Both the position numbers and the translations under genes were made by a program. A DNA stretch of 24,610 bases from JANNGZ01 sp031404155 (lineage in GTDB: Bacteria > Pseudomonadota > Gammaproteobacteria > Burkholderiales > Burkholderiaceae_C), in NCBI GenBank assembly GCA_031404155.1, contig JANNGZ010000088.1, forward strand, positions 1 to 24,610, written 5' to 3'. The notes beneath the pieces are model-generated. The model worked only from the letters and a program-made list of their open reading frames with translations. It did no database searches and was not told the DNA's origin. Below are positions 13,875 to 22,348 of this stretch, one piece after another (position 1 is the first letter of the stretch; each line of letters starts with the position of its first letter).

Positions 13875-15029
13875 TCACTCCCGCCGCTGCGGCTTCGGCC
13901 GCTGCCCCACGCTGACCTTGAGGTCGGCCGTTTGCGCGCCGCGCTGCACCACGATCACTGTGTCGCTCTTGGGCTTCAGGCCTGCGACTGCGTCGAGCAA
14001 CTGGCGCTGGTTGGCGACCGAGGTGCCGGCCACCTTGAGCACCACGTCACCCGGTTTCATGCCCGCGGCGCCGGCCGGCCCGTCTTGCAGCACGCCGGTG
14101 ATCAGCACGCCGTCCTTGACCGGCAGGCGCAGGTTTTCGGCCATCTCGGGTGAGAGATCGCGTGTTTCCACGCCGATCCAGCCGCGCGACACCGTGCCGT
14201 CGCGGACCAGGTTTTCCATCACCTGGCGCGCGGTGTTGGCAGGGATCGCGAAGCCGATGCCCAGGCTGCCGCCGGAGCGGCTGAAGATCGCGGTGTTGAT
14301 GCCCACCAGGTGGCCGTTGGCGTCGACCAGCGCACCGCCCGAGTTGCCTGGGTTGATCGCGGCGTCGGTCTGGATGAAGTTCTCGAAGGTTTTGATGCCC
14401 AGGCGGCAGCGGCCGAGCGCACTGACGATGCCCGAGGTGACCGTCTGGCCGACGATGAACGGGTTGCCGATCGCGAGCACCACGTCGCCGACCTGCAACT
14501 GCTCCACGTCGCCGAAGGCGATCACCGGCAGCTTGTCGAGCTCGATCTTGAGCACCGCCACGTCGGTTTCGGGGTCGGTGCCGACCAGCTTGGCGCGCGC
14601 TTCGCGGCCGTCGGCCAGGCGCACTTCGATCTCGGCGGCGTCGTCGATGACATGGTTGTTGGTGAGCAGGTAGCCCTCGGGCGAAACGATCACGCCCGAG
14701 CCCAGGCCCACCTGCGCCTGCTGCGATTGCCGCTCGCGGCCGCCGAAGAAGAATCGGAACCAGGGGTCGTCGGCATGCGGGATGCGCGCCGGCGGCTTGC
14801 TTGCGGTGACACTCACCACCGCGGGCGACGCGATACGGGCGGCGCTGCTGTAGCCGAGCGATGCGGCGGCACTTGCGGCACCCGGCGGCGCGCTGGCGAT
14901 TGAGACGATTTGCGGCAGCAACCGCGACGGCCCGCGTTGCAGCCATTCGGGCTTGAGCGTGGCCACCACAAAAAGCACTGCAAGCGCCACGGTCACGGCC
15001 TGCGAGAAAATGAGCCAGGTTCTGCGCAT
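13875..15029 (-). CDS. Membrane-anchored HtrA/DegS-type serine protease
   Basis: Periplasmic quality-control protease of 384 aa. One N-terminal membrane segment (about 5-24) tethers it to the inner membrane with no apparent signal cleavage. The trypsin-like domain has the triad H126 (TNNHVID), D156 (ETDVAVL) and S230 (NPGNSGG). A single PDZ domain follows (about 285-375; WIGVETRDL, GAAGMKPGDVVLKVAG). One PDZ plus an anchor is the DegS arrangement, whereas DegP and DegQ have two PDZ domains and a cleaved signal. Whether it cleaves an anti-sigma factor is not shown. The ATG at 15029 is used; TTG at 15035 is possible. It starts only 23 nt from the divergent NIF3 start. Confidence 0.92.
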   Translation of the reverse strand: MRRTWLIFSQAVTVALAVLFVVATLKPEWLQRGPSRLLPQIVSIASAPPGAASAAASLGYSSAARIASPAVVSVTASKPPARIPHADDPWFRFFFGGRERQSQQAQVGLGSGVIVSPEGYLLTNNHVIDDAAEIEVRLADGREARAKLVGTDPETDVAVLKIELDKLPVIAFGDVEQLQVGDVVLAIGNPFIVGQTVTSGIVSALGRCRLGIKTFENFIQTDAAINPGNSGGALVDANGHLVGINTAIFSRSGGSLGIGFAIPANTARQVMENLVRDGTVSRGWIGVETRDLSPEMAENLRLPVKDGVLITGVLQDGPAGAAGMKPGDVVLKVAGTSVANQRQLLDAVAGLKPKSDTVIVVQRGAQTADLKVSVGQRPKPQRRE

Positions 15030-15052
15030 TGACAAGAAGGGAGTTGACTGCG

Positions 15053-15802
15053 ATGGCCCAGCGCAATGAGGTCGAGAATTTTCTCGCGGGATTGTTGAGC
15101 GTGGACCGCTTCGCCGATTATGGGCCGAACGGTTTGCAGGTCGAGGGCCGCGCGGAGGTGCGGCGCATCGTCTCGGGCGTCACCGCGAGCCTGGCCTTCA
15201 TCAATGCCGCGATCGACGCCGGCGCGGATACGCTGCTGGTGCACCACGGCCTCTTCTGGCGCGGCCAGGACGGGCGGCTCACAGGCTGGCTGAAGGCCCG
15301 GGTGGCGCGGCTGATCGCACACGACATCAACCTCTTCGCCTACCACCTGCCGCTGGACGCGCATGCCGAGTTCGGCAACAACGCGCAACTCGGCGGGCGG
15401 CTCGGGCTGGTGGCCGATGCTCGCTTCGGCGAGCAGGCACTGGGTTTCATCGGCGCTGCGGGTGCGCATCACGATGCGCGGACGCTGGCGCGCAATGTCG
15501 AAACCTCGTTGGCGCGCGCACCGCTGCTGCTGCCTGGCGACGGCAGGCCGCTGCGGCGCATCGCCTGGTGTACCGGCGCTGCGCAAGGCGACTTCGAAGA
15601 CGCCATCGCGGCAGGCGCCGACGCCTACATTACCGGCGAAGTGAGCGAACCACAGGCGCACCTGGCGCGCGAGACCGGCGTCGCCTTCCTGGCTTGCGGC
15701 CACCATGCCACCGAACGCTACGGCGCGCCTGCGGTGGCCGAACAGGTGGCGCGGCACTTCGGGCTCGAACACCGCTTCATCGAGATCGAGAATCCGGCAT
15801 GA
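15053..15802 (+). CDS. NIF3-family dinuclear-metal protein
   Basis: Widely conserved hexameric protein of the NIF3/YbgI family, 249 aa, often annotated as GTP cyclohydrolase 1 type 2; its true reaction is uncertain. Metal-binding text includes the double histidine in LLVHHGLFWRG, the acid in HLPLDAHAEFGNN, and the second double histidine in CGHHATERYG with a glutamate following. The N-terminus has the family signature DYGPNGLQVEG. The start ATG at 15053 has AAGGGAG 9 nt upstream; TTG at 15029 would add eight residues. It overlaps pdxA by ATGA, so the two are co-translated. Confidence 0.94.
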   Translation: MAQRNEVENFLAGLLSVDRFADYGPNGLQVEGRAEVRRIVSGVTASLAFINAAIDAGADTLLVHHGLFWRGQDGRLTGWLKARVARLIAHDINLFAYHLPLDAHAEFGNNAQLGGRLGLVADARFGEQALGFIGAAGAHHDARTLARNVETSLARAPLLLPGDGRPLRRIAWCTGAAQGDFEDAIAAGADAYITGEVSEPQAHLARETGVAFLACGHHATERYGAPAVAEQVARHFGLEHRFIEIENPA

Positions 15803-16824
15803 GTGTCGATACACCGCTGCCGCTGCTGCTCACGATGGGCGATGCGGTGGGTATCGGCCCCGAGATCATCGCGCGGGCATTCGTTCAGGGCGCCTGTGGT
15901 GGCGTGGTGGTGGTGGGCGAGCTGGCCACGATGCAGCGTGCGATGGCACTGCTGCCCGAGCGCTGGCCGCTGGCGCTGATCGAACAGCCGGGTGACCTGG
16001 TGGACGTGCCGCCGCGCTGCGTGCCGGTGCTTCAGCCCACCGGCTTGCCCGAGGGCCTGGTGGCATTGCCCTGGGGTGTGATCGACCGGCGCGCGGGCAG
16101 CGCCGCGGCCCGCTGCATCGAGACTGCGGTGCGCTGGGTGATCAACGGCGACGCGGCGGGCCTCGTCACCGCGCCGGTCCACAAGGAGGCGCTCTCGCGG
16201 GCCGGTGTGCCCTACCCGGGCCACACCGAGATGCTGCAAGCGCTGGCCGCGCAGGGCGGCGCCCCGGCGCCGGTGCGCATGATGCTGGCCAACCCCGAAC
16301 TGCGGGTGGTGCTGGCCACGATCCATCTGTCGCTGCGCGATGCGATCGCCGCGCTGAATTTCGATCTGGTGTTGCAGACGATCCGCATCGCCCACGCATC
16401 GGCCGCACGCTGGCGCCAACCGTGGCCGCGCATCGCGGTGGCCGGCCTCAACCCACATGCCGGCGAAGGTGGCCTCTTCGGCGACGAGGAGCTGCGCTTC
16501 ATCGCGCCCGCGGTGGCCGCGGCGCGCGCTGAAGGCATCGACGCCAGCGGCCCGTTTGCGCCCGACACCGTGTTCATGCGCGCGCGCCATAGCGCCGAGC
16601 ACGCGGGCGAGTTCGACTGCGTGATCGCGATGACGCACGACCACGGCCTGATCCCGGTCAAGTACCTGGGCGTGGAGCAGGGCGTGAACGTGACCCTGGG
16701 CCTGCCCTTCGTGCGCACCAGCCCCGACCACGGCACCGGGTTCGACATCGCCGGGCGCGGTGTGGCGGACGCGTCGAGCCTGAAGGCGGCGCTGCGCATG
16801 GCGCGGGAGCTTGCTGCGGCGTAG
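15799..16824 (+). CDS. pdxA: 4-hydroxythreonine-4-phosphate dehydrogenase (PdxA) family
   Basis: NAD-dependent oxidative decarboxylase of pyridoxal-phosphate synthesis, 341 aa, usual length. Metal-ligand histidines are in PGHTEML, TIHLSLRDA and MTHDHGLIPVKYLG; the end block GVNVTLGLPFVRTSPDHGTGFDIAGRG is highly typical. The N-terminal glycine motif reads TMGDAVGIGPEI, where most members have GDPAGIGPE. In many Burkholderiales the biosynthetic pdxA lies beside surA and rsmA; here it follows NIF3, so it might be a second paralogue acting on another phosphorylated sugar acid. ATGA overlap with NIF3. Convergent with the DUF1631 gene, 16 nt away. Confidence 0.9.
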   Translation: MSVDTPLPLLLTMGDAVGIGPEIIARAFVQGACGGVVVVGELATMQRAMALLPERWPLALIEQPGDLVDVPPRCVPVLQPTGLPEGLVALPWGVIDRRAGSAAARCIETAVRWVINGDAAGLVTAPVHKEALSRAGVPYPGHTEMLQALAAQGGAPAPVRMMLANPELRVVLATIHLSLRDAIAALNFDLVLQTIRIAHASAARWRQPWPRIAVAGLNPHAGEGGLFGDEELRFIAPAVAAARAEGIDASGPFAPDTVFMRARHSAEHAGEFDCVIAMTHDHGLIPVKYLGVEQGVNVTLGLPFVRTSPDHGTGFDIAGRGVADASSLKAALRMARELAAA

Positions 16825-16840
16825 CGCCCGCGGCGCGCGC

Positions 16841-19321
16841 TCAGTGCCGCGTCGCCACGCCCAGATCGGCCAGCTGCTTGCGCGCCCGCGCGGTGGCGCG
16901 TTCGAGCAGGTAGGCGTTTTCGAAGGCGCGCATGCGCTGGGTGTCGCACAGGCGCTTGAGCATGCGCGCGGTCATCGACACAGTGCGCTGGTGCTGCTTG
17001 CCGCCGGTGAAGATGAAAAACGCGCGCCCGGGGCTCACATAGCTGAGCTTGACCTTCTGCCACTGCCCGTCCAAGTGCATCTGGTAGGCGAAGCCGAGCT
17101 GCACGTTGTCGGCCAGCGACGCGCCGCGCGTGGGCTCGGCGGCATCGGCAGGCGGCAGGCCGTCGATGTGGATGTCCACCGCGGTCAGCTCGGGCTCGGC
17201 GGAAAGGTCAATGTCGACGACGCCATTCCAGTCGACCTTGGCCTCCTCCACCAGCCCGATGCGGCGCGCTTCGTCGGCGCTGAACCGGGCCTCGTCCACC
17301 GCGTCGTGCAACACCGGAATCGACGCCACCGCCGGCGGCAGGTCTTCGGGCCGGGGCGCGGGGGCGCCGAGGATGCTGTCGAGCTCCTTGGCCAGCAGGT
17401 TGTAGTCCAGGTGGCTCAGCGACTGGCCCTTGAGCGACTCGGCATGCGCGGGCAGCAACTGGGCGAAGAACCGCTTGCGCGCTGTCTCGGGCCAGCCGAC
17501 GAGCGCCATCCCGTCGTTCAGGTCCTTCATCAACTGCGGCAGCAGGCGCAGGAAACGCTGCCGGTCGGCCGGTGAGCTCTTGGGCTGCACGCTCATCACC
17601 AGGTCGCGCGCGGCGCCCTTGTAGCGCGCGAAGAGTGCGCCGCCGTCGTTGCGGCCGGCCGCCGCGAGCAGGGCCTGGCTCCACACCTGCGACAGGAACT
17701 CGAGGATGAAGTCGTGCATGCCGCCCACCGGCGCGAGCGCGGACTTCAGCTGCAGCATGTAGCGCTGGTGCAGCAGCGCGACCTGTTCCTTGTTTTCCAG
17801 CAGCGCGGCGGCGCCCTCGGCGTGTTGTTTGACTTCGCTCTCGGCCTGCCGGGCGACAAAACCTTCCAGCGCCGCGAGCTGCTGCTCGTAGACCTCCATC
17901 TGGTCGAAGTCGCCGTCGACGATGTCCTGCACCAGCGCCCGCACCAGGCCGAGAAACTCCTTGCCCGCGCCTTCGTTCAGGTCGTCGAAGGCACAGGCGA
18001 GCGAGGCGATGCGGTTGACGAAACGGCGCACCGGGTGCCGGCGCGACGAGAAGAACGTGACATCGCCCAGCGCTACCCGCAGCACCGGCAGTTGCAGCCG
18101 CGCGAGCTGGCGCGCCATGCCCGGCGGCACCTTGGGGTCCGACAGGATCTGCTCGAACAGGCCACCGACGACGTCGATGACCATGTGGTCCAGCGCGCCG
18201 CTGGAGGCTTGCCGCAGCTCGCTGCGGTGGGCCTGGATGATGTTGGGCGGCATGCGCTCGCTGCCCAGGCCGGTGCTCGGCGCCGAGGACAGGTAGTCGC
18301 CGCTGCCACCACTTGAGCTGGTAGCGACAAACGTGAGGCGGCGGATCAGCGACATCAACTGGGCGTCGACATGACCGAAGCTGCCGCCGGGGCGGGTGCC
18401 GCCGAAGCCGCCGTGCAGCGACGAGGGCAGGCTGCCCTCGTCGCTGTGCCGTGCGGCACCGGCCCGCAGCGCGGCGTCGCTCGGCATCTCGCGGCCGTGC
18501 CCGCTCTGGCGCATCGGCTCGCTTGCGAGGTGAACCTGCTCTTGCAGGTAGCCGCCTTGCAGGCCGGTGTCCTGGCCGTAGGCGGTGGCAGCCGCGGCCA
18601 CGGCCGCCGCGCCGTCCAGCCCGTGCAGGCGGCTGTCATAGCCCGAGGTGTTGTAGCCGAGCACGTTGCCGGGCCCCTCCACGCCGCGGACCGAAAGGCG
18701 CACCGGCGTGATGCCGGCGGCGCGCATGTCGGCCACGATGTCGGCGTACACCTTGGGCATGGTGGTGACGAGCCTGCGGCTGAGCTCGGTGGCGAGCAGC
18801 TTGCGCAACTCGGGGCGCTCGCTCACCTGGTCGACCGCGGAGACCAGGGCCTTGCCCACCACCTCCGGGCGCAACGGGTTGCGTTCGTGGTCCGGGCTGC
18901 TGAGTTCAAGCAGGGAGCCGATGTAGGCGTCGAGCTCGCGCAACTCCCATTCGCAGGCATGCTGGATTGCCATGCCGAATCGGTCGGCGCTCACCTGCGC
19001 CTCCACCTCGTGGTCGCTGACCAGCGTCAGGGACTCCCACTGCGTGGTGGCCAGCGGTCGTCGCCCCGCGGTCTGCGGCGCGGTTTCGCGCGCCAGGCGG
19101 CGATCGATCTCGTCGTTGAAGGCGAGCGCAAACACGTTCACCTTGCGGCTGAGGTCGAACTGGGCAGCCATCAGGTCGTCCCGGTCGCGCAGGCGCGCGG
19201 TCGACAGCGCCGACATGCCAAGGCTGTCCACGCAGGCGCGGGCGGCGTCTCGGACCGAGAGCTTGAGTCGGTGCGCGGCCGCCTCGAGGGCAGCCATTCG
19301 GCGCGGGGAGGTCGGGTTCAT
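16841..19321 (-). CDS. DUF1631 family protein
   Basis: Large cytoplasmic protein of 826 aa with no signal peptide or membrane helix; function unknown. The N-terminal half has predicted helices (LKLSVRDAARACVDSL, SRKVNVFALAFNDEIDRRL) and a low-complexity gly/ser/his-rich centre (about 270-370). The C-terminal part carries FAYQMHLDGQWQKVKLSYVSP followed by GRAFFIFTGGK, a beta-rich end typical of this family and somewhat reminiscent of PilZ-like folds; c-di-GMP binding is not shown. The ATG at 19321 (MNPTSPRRM) is preferred over the open frame to 19435. It lies downstream of mscL on the same strand with 138 nt between. Confidence 0.88.
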   Translation of the reverse strand: MNPTSPRRMAALEAAAHRLKLSVRDAARACVDSLGMSALSTARLRDRDDLMAAQFDLSRKVNVFALAFNDEIDRRLARETAPQTAGRRPLATTQWESLTLVSDHEVEAQVSADRFGMAIQHACEWELRELDAYIGSLLELSSPDHERNPLRPEVVGKALVSAVDQVSERPELRKLLATELSRRLVTTMPKVYADIVADMRAAGITPVRLSVRGVEGPGNVLGYNTSGYDSRLHGLDGAAAVAAAATAYGQDTGLQGGYLQEQVHLASEPMRQSGHGREMPSDAALRAGAARHSDEGSLPSSLHGGFGGTRPGGSFGHVDAQLMSLIRRLTFVATSSSGGSGDYLSSAPSTGLGSERMPPNIIQAHRSELRQASSGALDHMVIDVVGGLFEQILSDPKVPPGMARQLARLQLPVLRVALGDVTFFSSRRHPVRRFVNRIASLACAFDDLNEGAGKEFLGLVRALVQDIVDGDFDQMEVYEQQLAALEGFVARQAESEVKQHAEGAAALLENKEQVALLHQRYMLQLKSALAPVGGMHDFILEFLSQVWSQALLAAAGRNDGGALFARYKGAARDLVMSVQPKSSPADRQRFLRLLPQLMKDLNDGMALVGWPETARKRFFAQLLPAHAESLKGQSLSHLDYNLLAKELDSILGAPAPRPEDLPPAVASIPVLHDAVDEARFSADEARRIGLVEEAKVDWNGVVDIDLSAEPELTAVDIHIDGLPPADAAEPTRGASLADNVQLGFAYQMHLDGQWQKVKLSYVSPGRAFFIFTGGKQHQRTVSMTARMLKRLCDTQRMRAFENAYLLERATARARKQLADLGVATRH

Positions 19322-19410
19322 CGATGCCTGATGCAGCGTGCGGCGAGGCGCGGGGCGCATCGCCGCCGGTACCCTGCCACGCAGTTGTCGGCAAGTATGG
19401 CCGCGAACCC

Positions 19411-19445
19411 GGCCCGGGCGATGCTTCAAAAGCACGCTCCGGGCC
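19411..19445 (-). terminator. Two-part stem-loop downstream of mscL
   Basis: GGCCCGG (19411-19417) pairs with CCGGGCC (19439-19445), and an inner ATGCTT/AAGCA pairing closes a small loop. It lies just after the mscL stop in the gap before the DUF1631 gene. No U-tract follows, so termination or mRNA stabilisation is only suggested. Confidence 0.4.
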
Positions 19446-19459
19446 GCAACAACAGTTGC

Positions 19460-19870
19460 TTACTTCTTGAGCGCGTCGCGGATTTCGCGCAGCAGCACAA
19501 CGTCCTCGGCGGGTGCCGCGGGCGGCGGCGGCGCGGCCTTCTTCATCTTGTTCACCTGCCGGATCATGATGAAGATGATCAGCGCCAGGATCGCAAAATT
19601 CAGTGCGATGGTGACGAAGTTGCCGTAGGCCCACACCGCACCGGCCTCCTTGGCCTTGGCCAGCGCGAGGCCCGGTGCCTGCCCGGCGAGCGCGATGTAG
19701 TAACTCGAAAAATCGAGCCCGCCGAAGATCTTGCTGACCAGCGGCATGATCAGGTCGCCGACGATCGAGTCGACGATCTTGCCGAAGGCGGCACCGATGA
19801 TCACGCCAACCGCAAGGTCCATCACGTTGCCCTTGACGGCAAACTCCTTGAACTCCGATGCAAAACTCAT
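19460..19870 (-). CDS. mscL: Large-conductance mechanosensitive channel
   Basis: Homopentameric inner-membrane channel that opens under membrane tension to release solutes on hypo-osmotic shock. It has 136 aa. N-terminal helix SEFKEFAVKGNVMDLAVGVIIGAAFGKIV includes the pore-lining TM1 (about 16-45); TM2 is FVTIALNFAILALIIFIMI (about 85-103), and the C-terminal end PAEDVVLLREIRDALKK is the cytoplasmic bundle helix. Between TM1 and TM2 is a periplasmic loop of normal size. GGAG lies 8 nt before the ATG. Divergent from petA with a 190-nt gap. Confidence 0.96.
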   Translation of the reverse strand: MSFASEFKEFAVKGNVMDLAVGVIIGAAFGKIVDSIVGDLIMPLVSKIFGGLDFSSYYIALAGQAPGLALAKAKEAGAVWAYGNFVTIALNFAILALIIFIMIRQVNKMKKAAPPPPAAPAEDVVLLREIRDALKK

Positions 19871-19994
19871 GAGCTTGTCTCCATTGTGTTGATTCCCGTT
19901 TCACGGCGACGGGCCGCGCAGTATTGCGAGCCAAGGCACGAAGTCAATCGGGTCCGCCGTGAGGCGCCGCCCAGGGCCACACACGCGGCCTCCG

Positions 19995-20000
19995 CTAGAA
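19995..20000 (+). promoter_or_regulatory. Candidate -10 box of the petABC operon
   Basis: TAGAAT lies 60 nt before the petA start in the mscL/petA divergent gap and is the same hexamer seen before tatA and the tRNA gene. No good -35 box is visible at 17 nt spacing, so activation or an extended form would be needed. Confidence 0.4.
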
Positions 20001-20060
20001 TCGATGGTTGCCCCCGACCCCGATCAAAACAAGCCCCACCAGACCTCCTAAGGGACGCAC

Positions 20061-20660
20061 ATGAGTCAATCCGAAGTCGACCAAGGCCGCCGCACCTGGG
20101 TGGCGATCACCTGCGGCGCCGGTGCCGTCGGCGGTCTCGCCGCCGCGGTGCCGTTTGTCGCGAGCTTCGCCCCGTCCGAGCGCGCCAAGGCCGCCGGCGC
20201 GCCGGTGGAAGTGGACATCAGCGCGCTCAAGCCCGGCGAGAAACAAGTCGTCGAATGGCGCGGCAAGCCGGTCTGGATCGTCAAGCGCACACCTGAACAG
20301 CTCGAAGCCTTGAAAAAGACCGACGCGCAGGTGGCCGACCCGAAATCCCTGCGCAACCCGGGCGAGTTGACCCCGGAGTACGCGCGCAACGAGTACCGCT
20401 CGCGCAAGCCCGAGGTGTTCATCGCCGTGGGCATCTGCTCGCACCTGGGCTGCTCGCCGATCGACAAGTTCCAGACCGGCGCCCAGCCGTCGCTGCCCGA
20501 CGACTGGAACGGCGGTTTCCTCTGCCCGTGCCACGGCTCCACCTTCGACCTGGCCGGCCGCGTCTTCAAGAACAAGCCCGCGCCGGACAACCTCGAAGTG
20601 CCGCCGCACATGTACCTCTCCGACAGCCGCCTGCTGATCGGCGAGGACAAGAAGGCCTGA
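20061..20660 (+). CDS. petA: Ubiquinol-cytochrome c reductase Rieske iron-sulfur subunit
   Basis: Carries the 2Fe-2S cluster that takes an electron from ubiquinol in the cytochrome bc1 complex. It has 199 aa. An N-terminal Tat-like segment (GRRTWVAITCG, then a hydrophobic helix to about 36) anchors it in the inner membrane with the head in the periplasm. Cluster ligands are C126 and H128 in CSHLGCSP, and C155 and H158 in CPCHGS, with C131 and C157 forming the disulphide. AAGGGA lies before the start. First gene of petA-petB-petC; an intergenic repeat separates it from petB. Confidence 0.97.
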   Translation: MSQSEVDQGRRTWVAITCGAGAVGGLAAAVPFVASFAPSERAKAAGAPVEVDISALKPGEKQVVEWRGKPVWIVKRTPEQLEALKKTDAQVADPKSLRNPGELTPEYARNEYRSRKPEVFIAVGICSHLGCSPIDKFQTGAQPSLPDDWNGGFLCPCHGSTFDLAGRVFKNKPAPDNLEVPPHMYLSDSRLLIGEDKKA

Positions 20661-20669
20661 AAGATGACA

Positions 20670-20810
20670 GCCCCTAGCTCGCTGTGCTCGCGCCATTCGG
20701 CTTGCAAGCCGAACGGCGTTCGCCAGCCACTCGCGAGCGCGCAGGCGCTCGCTCGGCGCGGGCTCACGCCCCCGAGGGGAGCGCAGGCCGCTTGGGGCGG
20801 CCCGGCGCGA
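20670..20810 (+). repeat. Dispersed structured intergenic repeat, copy 2, between petA and petB
   Basis: Fills most of the 190-nt petA-petB gap. It shares with copy 1 the start GCCCCTAGCTCG, the word TCGCCAG-CAC, GGGCTC, CCCCCGAGGGG and the end AGGCCGCTTGGGGCGGCCC (core 20791-20806). It contains the 18-nt palindrome TTCGGCTTGCAAGCCGAA (20696-20713) and the hairpin GCGAGCGC-GCAG-GCGCTCGC (20733-20752). Frames through it give small arginine/proline-rich ORFs without gene-like character. Confidence 0.88.
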
Positions 20811-20850
20811 CCTGCGTGCCCTTCGCGAAATCGGACAACAAGGCAACAAC

Positions 20851-22320
20851 ATGGCTGAATTCAAGGATGCGCCGGCTGGAGCGTCGATCGCCCAGCAGCT
20901 GACGGTCTGGACCCAGAACCGTTTCCCGACCGCGTTCGACGCGTACCGGGTCCACATGTCGGAGTACTACGCGCCGAAGAACTTCAACTTCTGGTACTAC
21001 TTCGGCGTGCTGGCGATGGTGGTGCTGGTGATCCAGATCGTCACCGGCATCTTCCTCACGATGCACTACAAGCCCGACGCTGCGCAGGCCTTCGCTTCGG
21101 TGGACTACATCATGCGCGATGTGCCCTGGGGCTGGCTGGTGCGCTATATGCACTCCACCGGCGCGAGCGCGTTTTTCGTCGTCGTCTACCTGCACATGTT
21201 TCGCGGCCTGCTCTACGGCAGCTACCGCAAGCCGCGCGAACTGGTCTGGCTCTTCGGCTGCGGCATCTTCTTGTGTCTGATGGCCGAGGCCTTCTTCGGT
21301 TATCTGCTGCCCTGGGGCCAGATGAGCTACTGGGGCGCCCAGGTCATCGTCAACCTGTTCGCGGCAGTGCCCTTCATCGGCCCCGACCTGGCGCTGTTGA
21401 TCCGCGGCGACTACGTGGTCGGCGACGCCACCTTGAACCGCTTCTTCGCGTTCCATGTGATCGCGGTGCCGCTGGTGCTGCTCGGCCTGGTGGTGGCGCA
21501 CATCTTTGCGCTGCACGACGTCGGCTCCAACAACCCCGACGGCATCGAGATCAAGGCGAAGAAGGATCCGAAGACCGGCATTCCGCTGGACGGCATCCCC
21601 TTCCACCCCTACTACACGGTGCACGACATCGTCGGCGTGGGCGTGTTCCTGATGATCTTCTCGGCGATCATCTTCTTCGCGCCCGAACTCGGCGGCTACT
21701 TCCTCGAGTACAACAACTTCATCCCGGCCGACCCGCTGAAGACACCGCTGCATATCGCGCCGGTTTGGTACTTCACGCCGTTCTATTCGATGCTCCGAGC
21801 CACAAACGACACGTTGATGGGGGTGTTGTGTTTGATCTTAGTGGCGGCGACCGTACTCATGGTCCTGCGCGCACGATTGAACGGGGTGGCGAAATTGACA
21901 CTCGTCGGCGTCGCAGTCTTGACGCTGGTGATGTTTGGTGGTCTGAAGGCTCTAGTGGCGCTGTTCGGCGTTGCGCCGGATGCGTTGTCGGCGTTCCTTG
22001 CGGGCTTCGACGCGAAATTCTGGGGCGTGGTGGTGATGGGTGCCGCCGTGGTCATCCTGTTCTTCCTGCCCTGGCTGGACCGCAGCCCGGCGAGGTCGAT
22101 CCGCTACCGCCCGACCTGGCACATGGTGGTCTACGCTGTCTTCGTGGTGGTCTTCCTGCTGCTCGGCTGGCTCGGCATCGAGCCGCCGTCGGAGATGAAA
22201 ACGCTGATGGCGCAGGTCGGCACGGTTTTCTACTTCGGCTTTTTCCTGCTGATGCCCTGGTGGAGCCAGCTCGGCACCTTCAAGCCCGTGCCCGACCGCG
22301 TGGTCTTCGAGGCGCATTGA
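20851..22320 (+). CDS. petB: Cytochrome b of the bc1 complex
   Basis: Membrane core of the bc1 complex with two b hemes and both quinone sites; 489 aa with eight or more helices. Heme histidines lie in MHSTGASAFFVVVYLHMFRG and in FFAFHVIAVPLVLLGLVVAH. The Qo-site motif reads PVWY (in IAPVWYFTPFYSML) instead of PEWY, a variant I associate with beta-proteobacteria. The C-terminal third has extra helices ending in FYFGFFLLMPWWSQLG. DNA from about 21793 to 21990 uses codons rare in the rest of the gene (TTA, CTA, CGA, ACA, TGT), encoding the two poorly conserved helices after the Qo motif. AAGG lies 8 nt before the ATG. Followed by petC after 28 nt. Confidence 0.97.
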   Translation: MAEFKDAPAGASIAQQLTVWTQNRFPTAFDAYRVHMSEYYAPKNFNFWYYFGVLAMVVLVIQIVTGIFLTMHYKPDAAQAFASVDYIMRDVPWGWLVRYMHSTGASAFFVVVYLHMFRGLLYGSYRKPRELVWLFGCGIFLCLMAEAFFGYLLPWGQMSYWGAQVIVNLFAAVPFIGPDLALLIRGDYVVGDATLNRFFAFHVIAVPLVLLGLVVAHIFALHDVGSNNPDGIEIKAKKDPKTGIPLDGIPFHPYYTVHDIVGVGVFLMIFSAIIFFAPELGGYFLEYNNFIPADPLKTPLHIAPVWYFTPFYSMLRATNDTLMGVLCLILVAATVLMVLRARLNGVAKLTLVGVAVLTLVMFGGLKALVALFGVAPDALSAFLAGFDAKFWGVVVMGAAVVILFFLPWLDRSPARSIRYRPTWHMVVYAVFVVVFLLLGWLGIEPPSEMKTLMAQVGTVFYFGFFLLMPWWSQLGTFKPVPDRVVFEAH

Positions 22321-22348
22321 TCGACGACGAGCACGGAGCGACATACAA

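Noticed and set aside
15029..15034. TTGACA as a -35 box for NIF3
   Set aside because: It overlaps the divergent start codon, no -10 box lies at 16-18 nt, and that position is already inside the NIF3 start region.
20664..20858. Small ORF of 64 codons between petA and petB
   Set aside because: It is the translation of the dispersed repeat, with no ribosome site and no protein character.
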